A stretch of 64,000 bases of DNA from Janthinobacterium agaricidamnosum (GCF_003667705.1 NZ_CP033019.1:5270001-5334000); one strand, 5' to 3'. Positions 28,247 to 38,218 are shown, counted from the stretch's first letter. Notes: a model not told the origin generated them from the letters alone. Made by a program: numbers and translations.

Positions 28247-28711
28247 TTACTGCGTCGCCACCACCTTGGGAATATTCGTGCGGGTAATCGCTTCCTTGGC
28301 TGCCGCATTCGTCACGGTGGTGCTGTTAAACCAGCTCAGGCTGCTGGTGCCGAGCTGCAACTCCATGTTCACCTTCTGACCGCCCAAGCCGCTGCCCAGG
28401 TCGCCCGCCAGGGTCAGCTCGATATTGCCCTTGTCGACCTTGGCGCCGGCCACTTCGCGCGTCGGGCTGAACACGGGGATGGCGCTGGGCACGGCCTCGG
28501 TGGGGGTGCTGCAGGCGGCCGCCTCGCCGCCATTTTCCTGCACGCACAGGGCCACGGCCGTCTTCAGGGGCGCGGCCGCGGCCAGCACGTTGCTGACCTT
28601 GGCCCGCATCGTATAGTCGCCGTACTGGGGAATGGCCACGGCCGCCAGGATGCTGGCGATGGCCACCACGATCATCAGTTCTATCAGGGTAAATCCGCTT
28701 TGCGCGCGCAT
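28247..28711 (-). CDS. Type IV pilin (PilA/PilE-like)
   Basis: This 154-residue prepilin has a very short leader, MRAQSG, with cleavage before [24 protein letters not shown], and the Glu5 of mature pilin. The globular domain has Cys57 and Cys67 close together ([15 protein letters not shown]), which might form a small loop. The usual C-terminal disulfide loop of major pilins is absent, so it may be a minor or alternative pilin. GGGAGG precedes ATG 28711. It stands apart from other pil genes. Confidence 0.92.
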   Translation of the reverse strand: MRAQSGFTLIELMIVVAIASILAAVAIPQYGDYTMRAKVSNVLAAAAPLKTAVALCVQENGGEAAACSTPTEAVPSAIPVFSPTREVAGAKVDKGNIELTLAGDLGSGLGGQKVNMELQLGTSSLSWFNSTTVTNAAAKEAITRTNIPKVVATQ

Positions 28712-28874
28712 CGCATCCTCCCGGAGTGCAGTTGGTCACGCCGTGCATGGTGCAAGCGCCGTGCCAGCGGCGCCCCGGGGCGGCGTTGGCAGACATGGAA
28801 AGAAAAGCGACGCATTTGGGCGGATTCGGACCAGCGCCGTCGCCCCAGGGCGGGAATCGGCCTGTCTTGCGGAC

Positions 28875-28904
28875 AAAAAAAAAGGAGCCGAAGCTCCTTT
28901 TTTT
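28875..28904. terminator. Bidirectional intrinsic terminator after sucD
   Basis: A-run, 8-bp stem AAAGGAGC / GCTCCTTT with a CGAA tetraloop, then a T-run. It lies 24 bp after the sucD stop on the minus strand and separates sucCD from the pilin gene. Confidence 0.88.
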
Positions 28905-28927
28905 ATACTGCATGAATCAGGCTGAAA

Positions 28928-29809
28928 TTACAGCATGGCTTTCAGCAGACGCGCCATTTCCGACGGGTTTTTGGTCACGGTGATGCCGCAAGCTTCCATG
29001 ATTTCCAGCTTGGCTTGCGCCGTATCGGCACCGCCCGAGATCAGCGCGCCGGCGTGGCCCATGCGCTTGCCTGGAGGAGCCGTTACGCCAGCGATGAAGC
29101 CGACGACCGGTTTTTTCATGTTGTCTTTGATCCAATAAGCCGCGTTGGCTTCGTCCGGACCGCCGATTTCGCCGATCATGATGACCGCGTCGGTATCTGG
29201 ATCATCATTGAACATCTTCATGATGTCGATGTGCTTCAGACCGTTGATCGGGTCGCCGCCGATGCCGACTGCCGACGATTGGCCCAGGCCCAGTGCGGTC
29301 AGCTGACCCACTGCTTCATAGGTCAGGGTGCCCGAACGGGAAACCACGCCGATACGGCCCTTCTTGTGGATGTGACCTGGCATGATGCCGATCTTGATTT
29401 CGTCTGGCGTGATCAGGCCTGGGCAGTTAGGGCCCAGCAGCAAGGTTTTGCTGTTGGCTTTAGCCATGCGGTCTTTCAGGGCCATCATGTCGCGGACAGG
29501 AATGCCTTCGGTGATGCAAATGGCCAGATCCATTTCAGCTTCGACAGCTTCCCATATTGCCGCGGCCGCGCCTGCTGGCGGCACGTAGATCACGGAAACG
29601 TTGGCGCCGGTTTCTTTTTTCGCTTCGGTAACGTTAGCGAAAATAGGAATGCCTTCGAAATCTTCGCCGGCTTTCTTCGGGTTCACGCCTGCCACGAAGG
29701 CAGCTTTGCCGTTCGCGTAGTCGCGGCAACCGCGGGTGTGGAACTGGCCGGTCTTGCCGGTGATCCCTTGGGTAACGACTTTGGTATCTTTATTGATCAG
29801 AATGGACAT
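28928..29809 (-). CDS. sucD: Succinate-CoA ligase alpha subunit
   Basis: This is the TCA-cycle enzyme subunit that binds CoA and carries the phosphorylated histidine. The 293-residue product has QGITGKTGQFHTRGC, FVAGVNPKKAGE, CITEGIPVRDMM, GPNCPGLITP, GVVSRSGTLTYEAV, GIGGDPINGL, and the C-terminal APPGKRMGHAGALISGG with active-site His. It follows sucC by 13 bp, so both are translated from one mRNA. Confidence 0.98.
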   Translation of the reverse strand: MSILINKDTKVVTQGITGKTGQFHTRGCRDYANGKAAFVAGVNPKKAGEDFEGIPIFANVTEAKKETGANVSVIYVPPAGAAAAIWEAVEAEMDLAICITEGIPVRDMMALKDRMAKANSKTLLLGPNCPGLITPDEIKIGIMPGHIHKKGRIGVVSRSGTLTYEAVGQLTALGLGQSSAVGIGGDPINGLKHIDIMKMFNDDPDTDAVIMIGEIGGPDEANAAYWIKDNMKKPVVGFIAGVTAPPGKRMGHAGALISGGADTAQAKLEIMEACGITVTKNPSEMARLLKAML

Positions 29810-29822
29810 GTTGATTCCTTAA

Positions 29823-30992
29823 TTAAGCTTGACCGGCAGCAGCGGCAACGACGCTCTTGGCTGCATCTTCCATGGTGTCGGCTGCGATGATAGGCAGACC
29901 GGAATCGGCCAGCATCTTTTTGCCCAGGTCTTCGTTGGTGCCCTTCATGCGCACGACCAGCGGTACGTTCAGCGAAACGGCTTTCACTGCGGCGATGACG
30001 CCTTCAGCGATCACGTCGCAACGCATGATGCCGCCGAAAATGTTCACCAGGATGGCTTTCAGGCCTGGGTTTTTCAGCATGATCTTGAACGCTTCGGTCA
30101 CTTTTTCTGCCGTGGCGCCGCCGCCGACGTCCAGGAAGTTGGCTGGCTCGCCGCCGAACAGTTTAATCGTGTCCATGGTGGCCATGGCCAGGCCGGCGCC
30201 ATTCACCAGGCAACCGATGTTGCCGTCGAGCGAAATGTAAGCCAGGTCGAATTTCGACGCTTCGATTTCAGCTGGATCTTCTTCGTCCAGGTCGCGCAGG
30301 GCGACGATTTCCGGATGACGGAACAGGGCGTTCGGGTCAAAGTTGAACTTGGCGTCCAGGGCGATGACCTTGCCGCTGCCGGTGACGATCAGCGGGTTGA
30401 TTTCGGCCAGCGAGCAGTCGGTTTCCCAGTAGGCTTTGTACAGGCCTTGCAGGTTGGCGCGCGCGTCGGCGATGGAACCGGCAGGCACGCCGATCTTGGC
30501 GGCGATGTCGTCTGCCTGGGCATCGGTCAGGCCAACGCCCGGATCGATGGTGACGTGGTGGATCTTCTCAGGGTGGCTCTCGGCCACTTCTTCGATGTCC
30601 ATGCCGCCTTCGGACGATGCCATCAGGACGATTTTCTGGGTAACGCGGTCGGTGACCAGCGAAACGTACAGTTCCTGCTTGATGTCGGCGCCTTCTTCCA
30701 CCAGCAGGCGGTTGACTTTCTGGCCTTCGGCGCTGGTCTGGTGCGTGATCAGCTGCATGCCCATGATCTGGTCAGCGTATTCCTTGACCTGTTCCATCGA
30801 TTTTGCCACTTTCACGCCGCCGCCCTTGCCGCGGCCACCTGCGTGGATCTGCGCCTTGACAACCCATACCGGGCCGCCCAGGGTTTCCGCAGCCTTGACG
30901 GCTTCTTCGACGGACATGCACGGAATACCGCGTGGTACCGTCACTCCGTGCTGCCGGAGGATTTCTTTGGCTTGATACTCATGGATTTTCAT
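29823..30992 (-). CDS. sucC: Succinate-CoA ligase (ADP-forming) beta subunit
   Basis: This is the ATP-grasp subunit that sets nucleotide specificity. The 389-residue product begins [17 protein letters not shown] and has [36 protein letters not shown], and [15 protein letters not shown] with [15 protein letters not shown]. It forms a two-gene operon with sucD. Nothing regulatory was recognised in the 75 bp upstream. Confidence 0.98.
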   Translation of the reverse strand: MKIHEYQAKEILRQHGVTVPRGIPCMSVEEAVKAAETLGGPVWVVKAQIHAGGRGKGGGVKVAKSMEQVKEYADQIMGMQLITHQTSAEGQKVNRLLVEEGADIKQELYVSLVTDRVTQKIVLMASSEGGMDIEEVAESHPEKIHHVTIDPGVGLTDAQADDIAAKIGVPAGSIADARANLQGLYKAYWETDCSLAEINPLIVTGSGKVIALDAKFNFDPNALFRHPEIVALRDLDEEDPAEIEASKFDLAYISLDGNIGCLVNGAGLAMATMDTIKLFGGEPANFLDVGGGATAEKVTEAFKIMLKNPGLKAILVNIFGGIMRCDVIAEGVIAAVKAVSLNVPLVVRMKGTNEDLGKKMLADSGLPIIAADTMEDAAKSVVAAAAGQA

Positions 30993-31067
30993 GCTGGCTT
31001 CCCTTCTGATACTGATGTGTAAAAATACGGTTAGTGGTGCAAAAAAACAGGAAATACAGCGCCGGGG

Positions 31068-31628
31068 TCACGCTTTGGCTACCCAGCGCGGGTAATACTG
31101 TGCAACCGCCCCGCCATCGGTGCGCAGGGCGTGGCATTTGTCGAGTTGAAACGGCTTTTCATGCGATAAGTCAGCATTCGCACCGTCACGGGTCGACCAG
31201 ACATCGCCGGCAAATGCCTGAACCGTCGCAGTCGGCAAGACTTGCGCCAGTTCGGTCAAATGGGTACAGCCGGCGATTCCCGCCAGGCGCTGTTTCAAGT
31301 CGCGGCGGAAATTCTTCAATAAATTCAATCCGATCAGCGCCCTGTAAGCGGGGCCGATGGTATCGCAAAAACCGGGATAGGGCACGGCATCGGAGGCAGC
31401 TTCGGCCTCGACAATGGTCAGTGCGCGATCGACGGTAATGCGTAAATGGAGGTCATGCAGAGGGGCGCCGGCGGGACGGGGGCCGGAGGCCAGGGTCGCG
31501 TCATAGCTTTTGATATCGGTGATATGGGCGTCAATATCCCACAGGCCGTCGTCGCGCATATACGCTTGGACGTCGATAACGCGGGAGTGCCGTAGGGCGC
31601 GCCGGGATACGGGAGTTGACAGGGGCAT
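31068..31628 (-). CDS. DUF2889 domain-containing protein
   Basis: This 186-residue protein matches DUF2889 in layout: LRHSRVIDVQAYMRDDGLWDIDAHITDIKSYD, HDLHLRITVDRALTIVEAEA, PGFCDTIGPAYRALIGLNLL, and a CTHLTELAQVLP block with Cys-Thr-His. Function is unknown. It lies upstream of no obvious operon partner: sucC begins 75 bp downstream in the same direction. The first ~12 residues may not be part of the protein. Confidence 0.82.
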   Translation of the reverse strand: MPLSTPVSRRALRHSRVIDVQAYMRDDGLWDIDAHITDIKSYDATLASGPRPAGAPLHDLHLRITVDRALTIVEAEAASDAVPYPGFCDTIGPAYRALIGLNLLKNFRRDLKQRLAGIAGCTHLTELAQVLPTATVQAFAGDVWSTRDGANADLSHEKPFQLDKCHALRTDGGAVAQYYPRWVAKA

Positions 31629-31906
31629 AAGACCGATGCCGCTTGCGCGGCCATAATTAGTAAGCAGCCATGTGCCTAAAGCACTCTGTTCGCAGCTTCT
31701 ACGAACAGCAACCGCACCTGCGGCGCCGCAAAAACCCTAAAAGTGTAGCACACAGGGCGCTAGTTGCGCCGCAACATAATTTTTTATTGCTTGTGCCGCC
31801 CGCCGCAAATCATTAACGAAAATCGCAAAATCAATGACGATCATTCGCAATTCAAATAACTTGGCAGCAGGCTTGCCGGCACCGGCAGGCTGGCCGGCAC
31901 CGTGCC

Positions 31907-33445
31907 TCAGTCAGTCACACCCAGTGCGCGTAAAACAGGCAAGATGCGCGCGGAAAAATACTGTGCCTGCGCCAACAATTCGGCCAGGTTTTCCTCTTCC
32001 GTCAACAAGGGCTGCCCATCCTTCGTCATCAACTGCTTCAGGCGCAGCAGCACGGGCCACGTCGTGCGCACCCAGTCTTGCGGCGTTGGACAACCTTGCA
32101 GTTTCGCCCACAGGAAGAGCTGTTGTAAATGCGATACAACCACACCGCCGCCCGTCAGGGGGCTGGCGAGGATGTGCAAATCGCTTCTTGCCAGCGCCTG
32201 CTCCAGCAAGTGTGCATTCAGGCGTGCCGTCTGCGGCCGCGCCGCGGCGATGCCGGCCTCGTCCTGGACGGCAGCCACGCTGCCCTTGCTGGCCAGTACC
32301 AGCATAATCTGCAGCAAGGCGGCCAGACTGGCTTCGCTGCCAGCCAGTTGCTGCTCCAGTTCGCCTATCGTGTACACGCGATGGTCAGCCATGGCGTCCA
32401 GCACGGGCGCATAGACGCGCTCGTCCATATCGGCGTCGCCCAGCACGCCATGCACGCTCAACACCACTTCGTCGCGGGGCACGGCCAGCATCACGCGCAC
32501 GGCCCGCAAGGCACTGGCCTGGGCGAACGGCGTCAGCCTGCGTGCGCCCTTGACCCAGTAATCCCTGCGGAATTGCTCGTTGACGAGGAAGGAGCGCGTC
32601 GTCTCGCGAAAAATAGGATCGGGTATCTCGGCCAGGAACTGCTGGTGCTCAGCCGTCATGTTCAGCATGTCGACCAGAGCGGTATAGTTGGCGGACGCGG
32701 CGAACTCGAGCTTGGCCTCGCCCAGCATGGCCGCGACGCTGGAAAAGGCCATAGGCTGCCAATCGGCATTGAAATACTCATGGGCAAGATAATGTCCATC
32801 CATCGCCTTGAGTTTTTCGAAGCGGTCCGCCAGTTGCGGGTTGGCGTCCAGGTAGCGCGGTTGCGTGGCGATCATCCTGTCGACGAAATCGATGGCGCCA
32901 GCGACTCTGGCCAGCACGCCCTGGCCCGGGGCGCTCATGACGCGGCTATGTTCGGCCAGCAAGTCGCGCATCGGCATCATTGCGGCCCAGCCTGGCTGCG
33001 TGTTGTAGCTGATGAAGACGACACCGCCCACCCTCAGCTTGCGCCGCAGGAAGTCGACGATGAGCGCGCGATTTTCCGCCGAAACCCAGCTCCAGATCCC
33101 GTGCAGGCAGATAAAGTCAAAATCGGGCAAGTCGTCGCGGCAACAAAACTGCGCGAACGATTCATCCGTGAACTGCGCGCCAGCGTCGGCCGCGTTGGCC
33201 AGCTCCTGCGCAAAGGCGGCCTGGGACGGATTGAAATCATTGCCATGCCAGCGCGTGGCGGACGCCGCCGCATGGATGTTGGCGCTGATGCCCTGGCCAA
33301 AGCCCAGCTCGCAAGCCGTGCCGCTGGCCGGCAAGGCCAGGCCGGCGGCCAGCAAGGGCAGGCGCAGGCGCAGAGGGTTCAATTCTTCGTAATAGCCATA
33401 GGTATAGGCGATTTCGGCCACATAGCCGGCATTCCAGTTGCTCAT
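31907..33445 (-). CDS. SAM-dependent methyltransferase with methyltransferase regulatory domain
   Basis: This 512-residue protein has an N-terminal class I methyltransferase domain with the SAM loop ACELGFGQGISANIHAA, HGNDFNPSQAAFAQ and DFICLHGIWSWVSAENR, followed by a long C-terminal part matching the regulatory domain often found after such methyltransferases (residues ~200-290, with MLNMTAEHQQFLAEIPDPIFRETTRSFLVN). The substrate is unknown; related proteins are sometimes linked to surface polysaccharide or lipid modification. ATG 33445 follows AGGA. The 278 bp separating it from the DUF2889 gene holds only weak hairpins. Confidence 0.85.
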   Translation of the reverse strand: MSNWNAGYVAEIAYTYGYYEELNPLRLRLPLLAAGLALPASGTACELGFGQGISANIHAAASATRWHGNDFNPSQAAFAQELANAADAGAQFTDESFAQFCCRDDLPDFDFICLHGIWSWVSAENRALIVDFLRRKLRVGGVVFISYNTQPGWAAMMPMRDLLAEHSRVMSAPGQGVLARVAGAIDFVDRMIATQPRYLDANPQLADRFEKLKAMDGHYLAHEYFNADWQPMAFSSVAAMLGEAKLEFAASANYTALVDMLNMTAEHQQFLAEIPDPIFRETTRSFLVNEQFRRDYWVKGARRLTPFAQASALRAVRVMLAVPRDEVVLSVHGVLGDADMDERVYAPVLDAMADHRVYTIGELEQQLAGSEASLAALLQIMLVLASKGSVAAVQDEAGIAAARPQTARLNAHLLEQALARSDLHILASPLTGGGVVVSHLQQLFLWAKLQGCPTPQDWVRTTWPVLLRLKQLMTKDGQPLLTEEENLAELLAQAQYFSARILPVLRALGVTD

Positions 33446-33600
33446 CTTGCATCCTGTCACGATCAGTGGTGCTGCGCGCATCGCACAGCGTTCGAGCGCC
33501 AGCATACCCGATCGCGCAGCGTGACCATACTGGAATCAGACGATGTTTGAAAGCGCAGTTCTTGGCGTCACGGCGTGGCGGCCGGGCAGCCCTGGATGAG

Positions 33601-34056
33601 CTATTCCTCGTCGGGATCCAGCCCCTTCAAGGCCACCTGCACGGCGCGCTGCGAAAAACCGCGCTGCATCAAAAAACGCATCTGCTTGTTGCGCTGCTCG
33701 GCATCCTGCGCCACCTGACCAAACTTGCGGCGCCACACCTCGCAGGCGCGCGCCACTTCCCCTTCGGCCAGGCCCGCCTTGAGTTCCTGCAACGCTTCGC
33801 CCCCGATGCCATGGCTTTGCAGTTCCGCCATGATGCGGCTGTTGCCGAAACGGGCCGAGCGGCGGTGGATCAGCGACTCGGAAAAGCGCTCCTGCGACAG
33901 CCAGTTGGCTTGTTCCAGGCTGTCGAGCAAGGCTTCCACGTCGTCGCCTTCCTGCGCATGGCGCTGCAGCTTGCGCCGCAATTCCATGCGGCTGTGTTCG
34001 CGCATCGACAGAAAGCGTAGCGCCCTGCCCTTCAGGCTTAGTTGTACTGCGGCCAT
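33601..34056 (-). CDS. recX: Recombination regulatory protein RecX
   Basis: This 151-residue helical protein inhibits and disassembles RecA filaments. It contains RecX landmarks [62 protein letters not shown], and [27 protein letters not shown] 34056 has AAGGTGG upstream. It lies downstream of recA in the same direction, as in many bacteria, but a REP-like element sits between and may limit readthrough. Confidence 0.93.
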   Translation of the reverse strand: MAAVQLSLKGRALRFLSMREHSRMELRRKLQRHAQEGDDVEALLDSLEQANWLSQERFSESLIHRRSARFGNSRIMAELQSHGIGGEALQELKAGLAEGEVARACEVWRRKFGQVAQDAEQRNKQMRFLMQRGFSQRAVQVALKGLDPDEE

Positions 34057-34163
34057 ACACCCACCTTGTCTTTCATTCCACAATCACATCACCCAAACAC
34101 AATCGCCGCCCGGCGCAACAGCGCGGGACGGCGATCATGGTCACACCTTGCAACAAGCCATGC

Positions 34164-34286
34164 GTAGGTCGGATTAGGCCCCTTGGGCCGTAATCCGACA
34201 ACATTGTTGACGTCTGATCCGACAACATTGTTGATGTCTGTGGTGTTGTCGGATTACGCGCGGCTTTGCCGCGCTAATCCGACCTA
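34164..34286. repeat. REP-like palindromic pair around a 24-bp tandem repeat
   Basis: Two hairpins share the outer stem GTCGGATTA / TAATCCGAC. Copy A (34164-34199) has an inner stem GGCCC/GGGCC and copy B (34243-34286) an inner stem CGCGGC/GCCGCG. The copies are in inverted orientation. Between them is a 24-bp unit twice in tandem (34193-34216 and 34217-34240, one mismatch), each containing the palindrome CAACATTGTTG. The recA stop codon lies in the last bases of copy B. Confidence 0.85.
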
Positions 34287-35387
34287 CTCTGCCTTGGTTT
34301 CCGCAGCCTTGGCAGCCTTGTCGGCGGCCTTATCCGCTTTTTCCGGCTTTTCAGCGGCCAGCGGCGGCAGTTCGCGCACGCCCAGCGAAGCGCGGACCTT
34401 GTTTTCAATTTCGCGGGCCAGCGCCGGACGCTCTTGCAGGAAGGCACGGGCGTTGTCCTTGCCCTGGCCGATGCGTTCGCCGTTGTAGCTGTACCACGAA
34501 CCGGATTTTTCCACGATCTTGGCATCCGAACCCAGGTCCAGGATTTCGCCTTCGCGCGAGGTGCCGGCGCCGTACAGAATGTCGAAGTGCGCTTCCTTGA
34601 ACGGCGGCGCGATCTTGTTCTTGACGACCTTGACCTTGGTTTCGTTGCCGATCACTTCATCGCCGGACTTGATCGAGCCGGTGCGGCGGATGTCCAGGCG
34701 CACGGAAGCGTAGAATTTCAGCGCATTGCCGCCCGTGGTCGTTTCCGGGCTGCCGAACATCACGCCGATCTTCATGCGGATCTGGTTGATGAAGATGACC
34801 AGGGTATTCGTGCGGTTGATGGAGCCGGTCAGCTTGCGCAGCGCTTGCGACATCAGGCGCGCCTGCAAACCTGGCAGGGAATCGCCCATGTCGCCTTCGA
34901 TCTCGGCGCGTGGCGTCAGTGCGGCCACGGAGTCGATGACGACGAGGTCAACGCTGCCCGAACGCACGAGGGCGTCGCAGATTTCCAGTGCCTGCTCGCC
35001 CGTGTCCGGTTGCGAGATCAGCAATTCATGCAGGTTCACGCCCAGCTTTTGCGCGTAACCGACGTCGAGCGCGTGCTCGGCATCGATAAAGGCGCAGGTG
35101 CCGCCCAGTTTTTGCATTTCGGCGATGGTTTGCAGGGTCAGCGTGGTTTTACCCGACGATTCCGGACCGTAGATTTCCACCACGCGGCCGCGCGGCAAGC
35201 CGCCCACGCCCAGCGCGATATCGAGGCCGAGCGAACCGGTCGACACGACTTGCACTTCTTCGATCGGTGCGCTGGCATCCATGCGCATGACCGAACCTTT
35301 GCCAAACTGCTTCTCGATCTGCGCCAGTGCGGCGGCGAGCGCCTTGGCTTTTTCCGATGCGGGTACTACAGCTTTTTTATCGTCCAT
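34284..35387 (-). CDS. recA: Recombinase RecA
   Basis: This is the strand-exchange recombinase and SOS coprotease. The 367-residue product has [12 protein letters not shown], Walker [47 protein letters not shown], and [17 protein letters not shown]. The last ~25 residues are a Lys/Ala-rich tail (repeated AADKAA type) typical of beta-proteobacterial RecA. It has a LexA-controlled promoter at 35486-35514, and recX lies downstream. Confidence 0.98.
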   Translation of the reverse strand: MDDKKAVVPASEKAKALAAALAQIEKQFGKGSVMRMDASAPIEEVQVVSTGSLGLDIALGVGGLPRGRVVEIYGPESSGKTTLTLQTIAEMQKLGGTCAFIDAEHALDVGYAQKLGVNLHELLISQPDTGEQALEICDALVRSGSVDLVVIDSVAALTPRAEIEGDMGDSLPGLQARLMSQALRKLTGSINRTNTLVIFINQIRMKIGVMFGSPETTTGGNALKFYASVRLDIRRTGSIKSGDEVIGNETKVKVVKNKIAPPFKEAHFDILYGAGTSREGEILDLGSDAKIVEKSGSWYSYNGERIGQGKDNARAFLQERPALAREIENKVRASLGVRELPPLAAEKPEKADKAADKAAKAAETKAE

Positions 35388-35485
35388 ATGTTCTTTCAGC
35401 CGTTCTACAGTTGCGGATTCACGTGACGCATCTACGTGAACCGTGCAGCCTGCGATAGCGCCAGTGGGTTAAATTCTTTACACAG

Positions 35486-35514
35486 ACAGTACTGTATAAA
35501 AAAACAGTGATCAA
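35486..35514 (-). promoter_or_regulatory. recA promoter with LexA (SOS) box filling the spacer
   Basis: Reading the minus strand: -35 TTGATC (35514-35509), a 17-bp spacer, and -10 TACTGT (35491-35486). A perfect CTGT-N8-ACAG SOS box (35507-35492) occupies the spacer. The E. coli recA promoter has the same layout, with the SOS box between -35 and -10. LexA binding would block polymerase directly. The ATG is about 100 bp downstream, leaving a leader of roughly 90 nt. Confidence 0.88.
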
Positions 35515-35641
35515 TGCAAGCGGAACGTGGATTTGTTTTGAAACAGATCAATACAAGCCTGGTTTTTCACAAAAACTCGCCACCTTGCGGGAAATGAAAC
35601 ACAATACAAGCTTCTATGCCGCAAGCCGAGGAAGTCTCACC

Positions 35642-36376
35642 ATGCGTATTTTACTTGCCGAAGATGACAGCGTACTGGCCGATGGCCTGACCCGTTCGCT
35701 GCGCCAGTCGGGCTATGCCATCGACTGCGTCAAAAATGGGCAGGAAGCCGATACGGCCCTGTCCACCCAGGAATTCGACTTGCTGATCCTCGACCTGGGC
35801 CTGCCGAAGATGTCGGGCCTGGAAGTGCTGCGCCGCCTGCGCGCGCGCGCCTCGCTGCTGCCCGTGCTGATCCTGACGGCCGCCGATTCCATCGAGCAAC
35901 GCGTGAATGGCCTCGACCTCGGTGCCGATGATTATATGGCCAAGCCGTTCGCCCTGTCGGAACTGGAGGCAAGAGTGCGCGCCCTGACGCGCCGCGGCGC
36001 CGGCGGCGGCGCCACCATCATCAAGCACGGTCCCCTCAGCTACGACCAGGTGGGGCGCAGCGCCTACATCAACGACCAGATGCTCGACCTGTCGGCGCGC
36101 GAACTGGGCTTGCTGGAAATCCTGCTGGGCCGCACCGGCCGCCTCGTCTCGAAAGAGCAGCTGGTCGACCACCTGTGCGAATGGGGCGAGGAAGTGTCGA
36201 ACAACGCCATCGAAGTGTATGTGCACCGCCTGCGCAAGAAGATCGAGGTGGGCGGCGTGCGCATCGCCACCGTGCGCGGCCTCGGCTATTGCCTGGAAAA
36301 ATACTCGGAAGCGGCGCGCCTGAACGCCGAAGCGGGCGAGTCGGCAGCCCCGGCCAGCGGGTCCGCCAGCAAGTGA
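35642..36376 (+). CDS. OmpR/PhoB-type response regulator (TctD/QseB-like)
   Basis: This 244-residue two-component regulator has a receiver domain (acidic pocket E7-D8-D9, phospho-Asp51 in LLILDLGLPKMSG, Thr in LILTAAD, Lys in YMAKPF) and a winged-helix DNA-binding domain (LSARELGLLEILLGRTGRLVSKEQL, NAIEVYVHRLRKKIE, ATVRGLGY). A 20-residue Ala/Ser/Glu tail follows. Start 35642 is fixed by the receiver N-terminus MRILLAEDD. The stop overlaps the kinase GTG start as GTGA. It probably controls the symporter genes downstream. Confidence 0.95.
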   Translation: MRILLAEDDSVLADGLTRSLRQSGYAIDCVKNGQEADTALSTQEFDLLILDLGLPKMSGLEVLRRLRARASLLPVLILTAADSIEQRVNGLDLGADDYMAKPFALSELEARVRALTRRGAGGGATIIKHGPLSYDQVGRSAYINDQMLDLSARELGLLEILLGRTGRLVSKEQLVDHLCEWGEEVSNNAIEVYVHRLRKKIEVGGVRIATVRGLGYCLEKYSEAARLNAEAGESAAPASGSASK

Positions 36377-37911
36377 AGGCACGCGAGGCGCCAGCGGACG
36401 AGCCGGGCGACGACGACTGGTTCGAGCCGCCCACAACGGAGCAGGACGACACCATCGAGCATTCGCTGTTCGGCGAAATCCTCGACTGGATGCTGGCGCC
36501 CCTGCTGCTGCTGTGGCCGATGAGCATCGCCATCACCTATCTGGTGGCCAAGGGCATCGCCAATCAGCCGTTCGACCATGCGCTGGAAGACAGCGTCACC
36601 GTGCTGACGCAACAGGTCAAGCAGGCCGACGGCGCGCCGCTGCGCCGCGTGCCGGACAAGAACAGCAATAACAAGGGCCGCGACTTCCTGCGCGGCGACG
36701 ACGTCGATACCCTGTATTACCTGGTGGTGGGTCCGCGCGGCGAATACCTCGACGGCGACCGCGACTTGCCGCCGCCGCAGGACCCCGACAAATACCGCAG
36801 CGGCATGGTGCTGTTTCGCAACGACACCATCCACGGTACGCCCGTGCGCGTGGCGTTCAGCTATCTCGATATTCCCGCCGGCAACGACGATGAACCGCAC
36901 CGCGCGCTGGTGCAAGTGGCCGAGACGCTGGAAAAGCGCGCCCAGCTGGCCAATGAAATCATCAAGGGCGTGATTTTGCCGCAGTTCATCATCCTGCCCG
37001 TGATCCTGGCCCTGGTCTGGTTCGCCCTGGCGCGCGGGCTGTCGCCGCTGGCGCAATTGCAGGAACGCATACGCGCCCGGCCGCCCGACGATTTATCTCC
37101 CATCGAATCGGGCCAGGTGCCCGAGGAAATCACGCCGCTGGTCGGTTCGCTCAACGAGATGCTGGCGCGCCTGTCGCTGTCGATCGACATGCAGAAACGC
37201 TTCATCGCCGATGCGGCGCACCAGATGAAGACGCCGCTGGCCGGCATGCGCATGCAATCGGAGCTGGCACTGCGCCAGACCGACCACGACGAGATTCACC
37301 GCTCGCTGCTGCAGCTGGCGAAAAGTTCGGAAGCGGCCACGCGCCTGGTCAACCAGCTGCTGGCCCTGGCACGCGCGGAAAACCAGCCGCAGGCGGGCAC
37401 GGCGTTCGAGCCGATCGAACTGAGCGAACTGGCGCGCGGCGTGGTGCAGGACTGGGTGCAAGCCTCGTTTGCCCAGCATATCGACCTGGGCTTCGAACAG
37501 CCCGCCTATTCGATCATGATTTCCGGCAATGCCATGATGCTGCGCGAGCTGCTGAGCAATCTGATCGACAATGCCCTGCGCTACACGCCAGCTGGCGGCA
37601 GCGTCACGGTGCGCGTGCGCAGCACCCTGGAACTGGCCATCCTGGAAGTGGAAGATACGGGGCCCGGCATTGCGCCGGCAGAGCGGGCCCACGTGTTCGA
37701 ACGTTTTTACCGCATTCTTGGCAGCAATGTCGACGGCAGCGGCCTGGGGCTGGCCATCGTGCGCGAGATTGCGCAGCAGCATGGTGCCGAAGTCGATATT
37801 TTTAACAATCCGCGCGCCACTTCGCCCAAGTTGCCAGGCACCCTGCTGCGCCTGAGCATCGCCCTGCTGTTGCCGGAAGCGCCAGAAGAGGATGACATCA
37901 CGTATGGATAA
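36373..37911 (+). CDS. Sensor histidine kinase (2CSK_N/TctE type)
   Basis: This 512-residue membrane kinase is the partner of the preceding regulator. It has a cytoplasmic acidic N-terminus, TM1 (~42-62), a periplasmic 2CSK_N sensor region (~65-195), TM2 (~198-218), a HAMP-like linker, the dimerisation/phosphoacceptor helix with His283 in FIADAAHQMKTPLAGMR, and the ATPase domain with N box ELLSNLIDNALRYTP, G1 EDTGPGIAP and G2 GSGLGLAIVREI. GTG 36373 overlaps the regulator stop (GTGA), and its own 3' end overlaps the next gene. This chain suggests translational coupling. Confidence 0.93.
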   Translation: MKAREAPADEPGDDDWFEPPTTEQDDTIEHSLFGEILDWMLAPLLLLWPMSIAITYLVAKGIANQPFDHALEDSVTVLTQQVKQADGAPLRRVPDKNSNNKGRDFLRGDDVDTLYYLVVGPRGEYLDGDRDLPPPQDPDKYRSGMVLFRNDTIHGTPVRVAFSYLDIPAGNDDEPHRALVQVAETLEKRAQLANEIIKGVILPQFIILPVILALVWFALARGLSPLAQLQERIRARPPDDLSPIESGQVPEEITPLVGSLNEMLARLSLSIDMQKRFIADAAHQMKTPLAGMRMQSELALRQTDHDEIHRSLLQLAKSSEAATRLVNQLLALARAENQPQAGTAFEPIELSELARGVVQDWVQASFAQHIDLGFEQPAYSIMISGNAMMLRELLSNLIDNALRYTPAGGSVTVRVRSTLELAILEVEDTGPGIAPAERAHVFERFYRILGSNVDGSGLGLAIVREIAQQHGAEVDIFNNPRATSPKLPGTLLRLSIALLLPEAPEEDDITYG

Positions 37912-38218
37912 GCCCAGCCTTCCCGCAGCGCCACTGCAGCCCGCGCGCGCGCCCGGCCCCGAACTGCAGGCGCGCCGCGACGTGCACTGGCGCAAGACGC
38001 GGCGCCTGACGGCCATCCTGCTGCTGGTCTGGCTGCTGACAGGCTTCCTGACCGTGTTCTATGCGCGCGAGCTCTTGCACCTGAACCTGTTCGGCTGGCC
38101 CCTGCCCTTCTACATGGCGGCCCAGGGCGCCTCGCTCGTCTACCTGTCCATCATCGCCTTGTATGCCTGGCGCATGCGGCGCCTGGACCGGGCTTTCCAT
38201 GCCGAGGAGCACGCATGA
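37904..38218 (+). CDS. DUF4212 small subunit of sodium:solute symporter
   Basis: This 104-residue protein has two membrane helices (ILLLVWLLTGFLTVFYA and FYMAAQGASLVYLSIIALYAW) and the family motif WRKTRRLT before TM1. It is always found with a large symporter subunit. The start could be ATG 37904 (MDKPS) or 37892 (MTSRM). It overlaps the kinase by about 8 bp and the symporter by 4 bp (ATGA). In related loci the pair is annotated as a putative solute:sodium symporter, small subunit. Confidence 0.9.
   Translation: MDKPSLPAAPLQPARAPGPELQARRDVHWRKTRRLTAILLLVWLLTGFLTVFYARELLHLNLFGWPLPFYMAAQGASLVYLSIIALYAWRMRRLDRAFHAEEHA

Noticed and set aside
31629..31906. Possible RNA element between the DUF2889 and methyltransferase genes
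   Set aside because: Only weak GC hairpins and AT stretches were seen; nothing matched a riboswitch or small RNA I recognise.
34193..34240. Tandem repeat as the start of a CRISPR array
   Set aside because: Only two adjacent 24-bp units with no spacers and no cas genes; it is part of a REP-like element.
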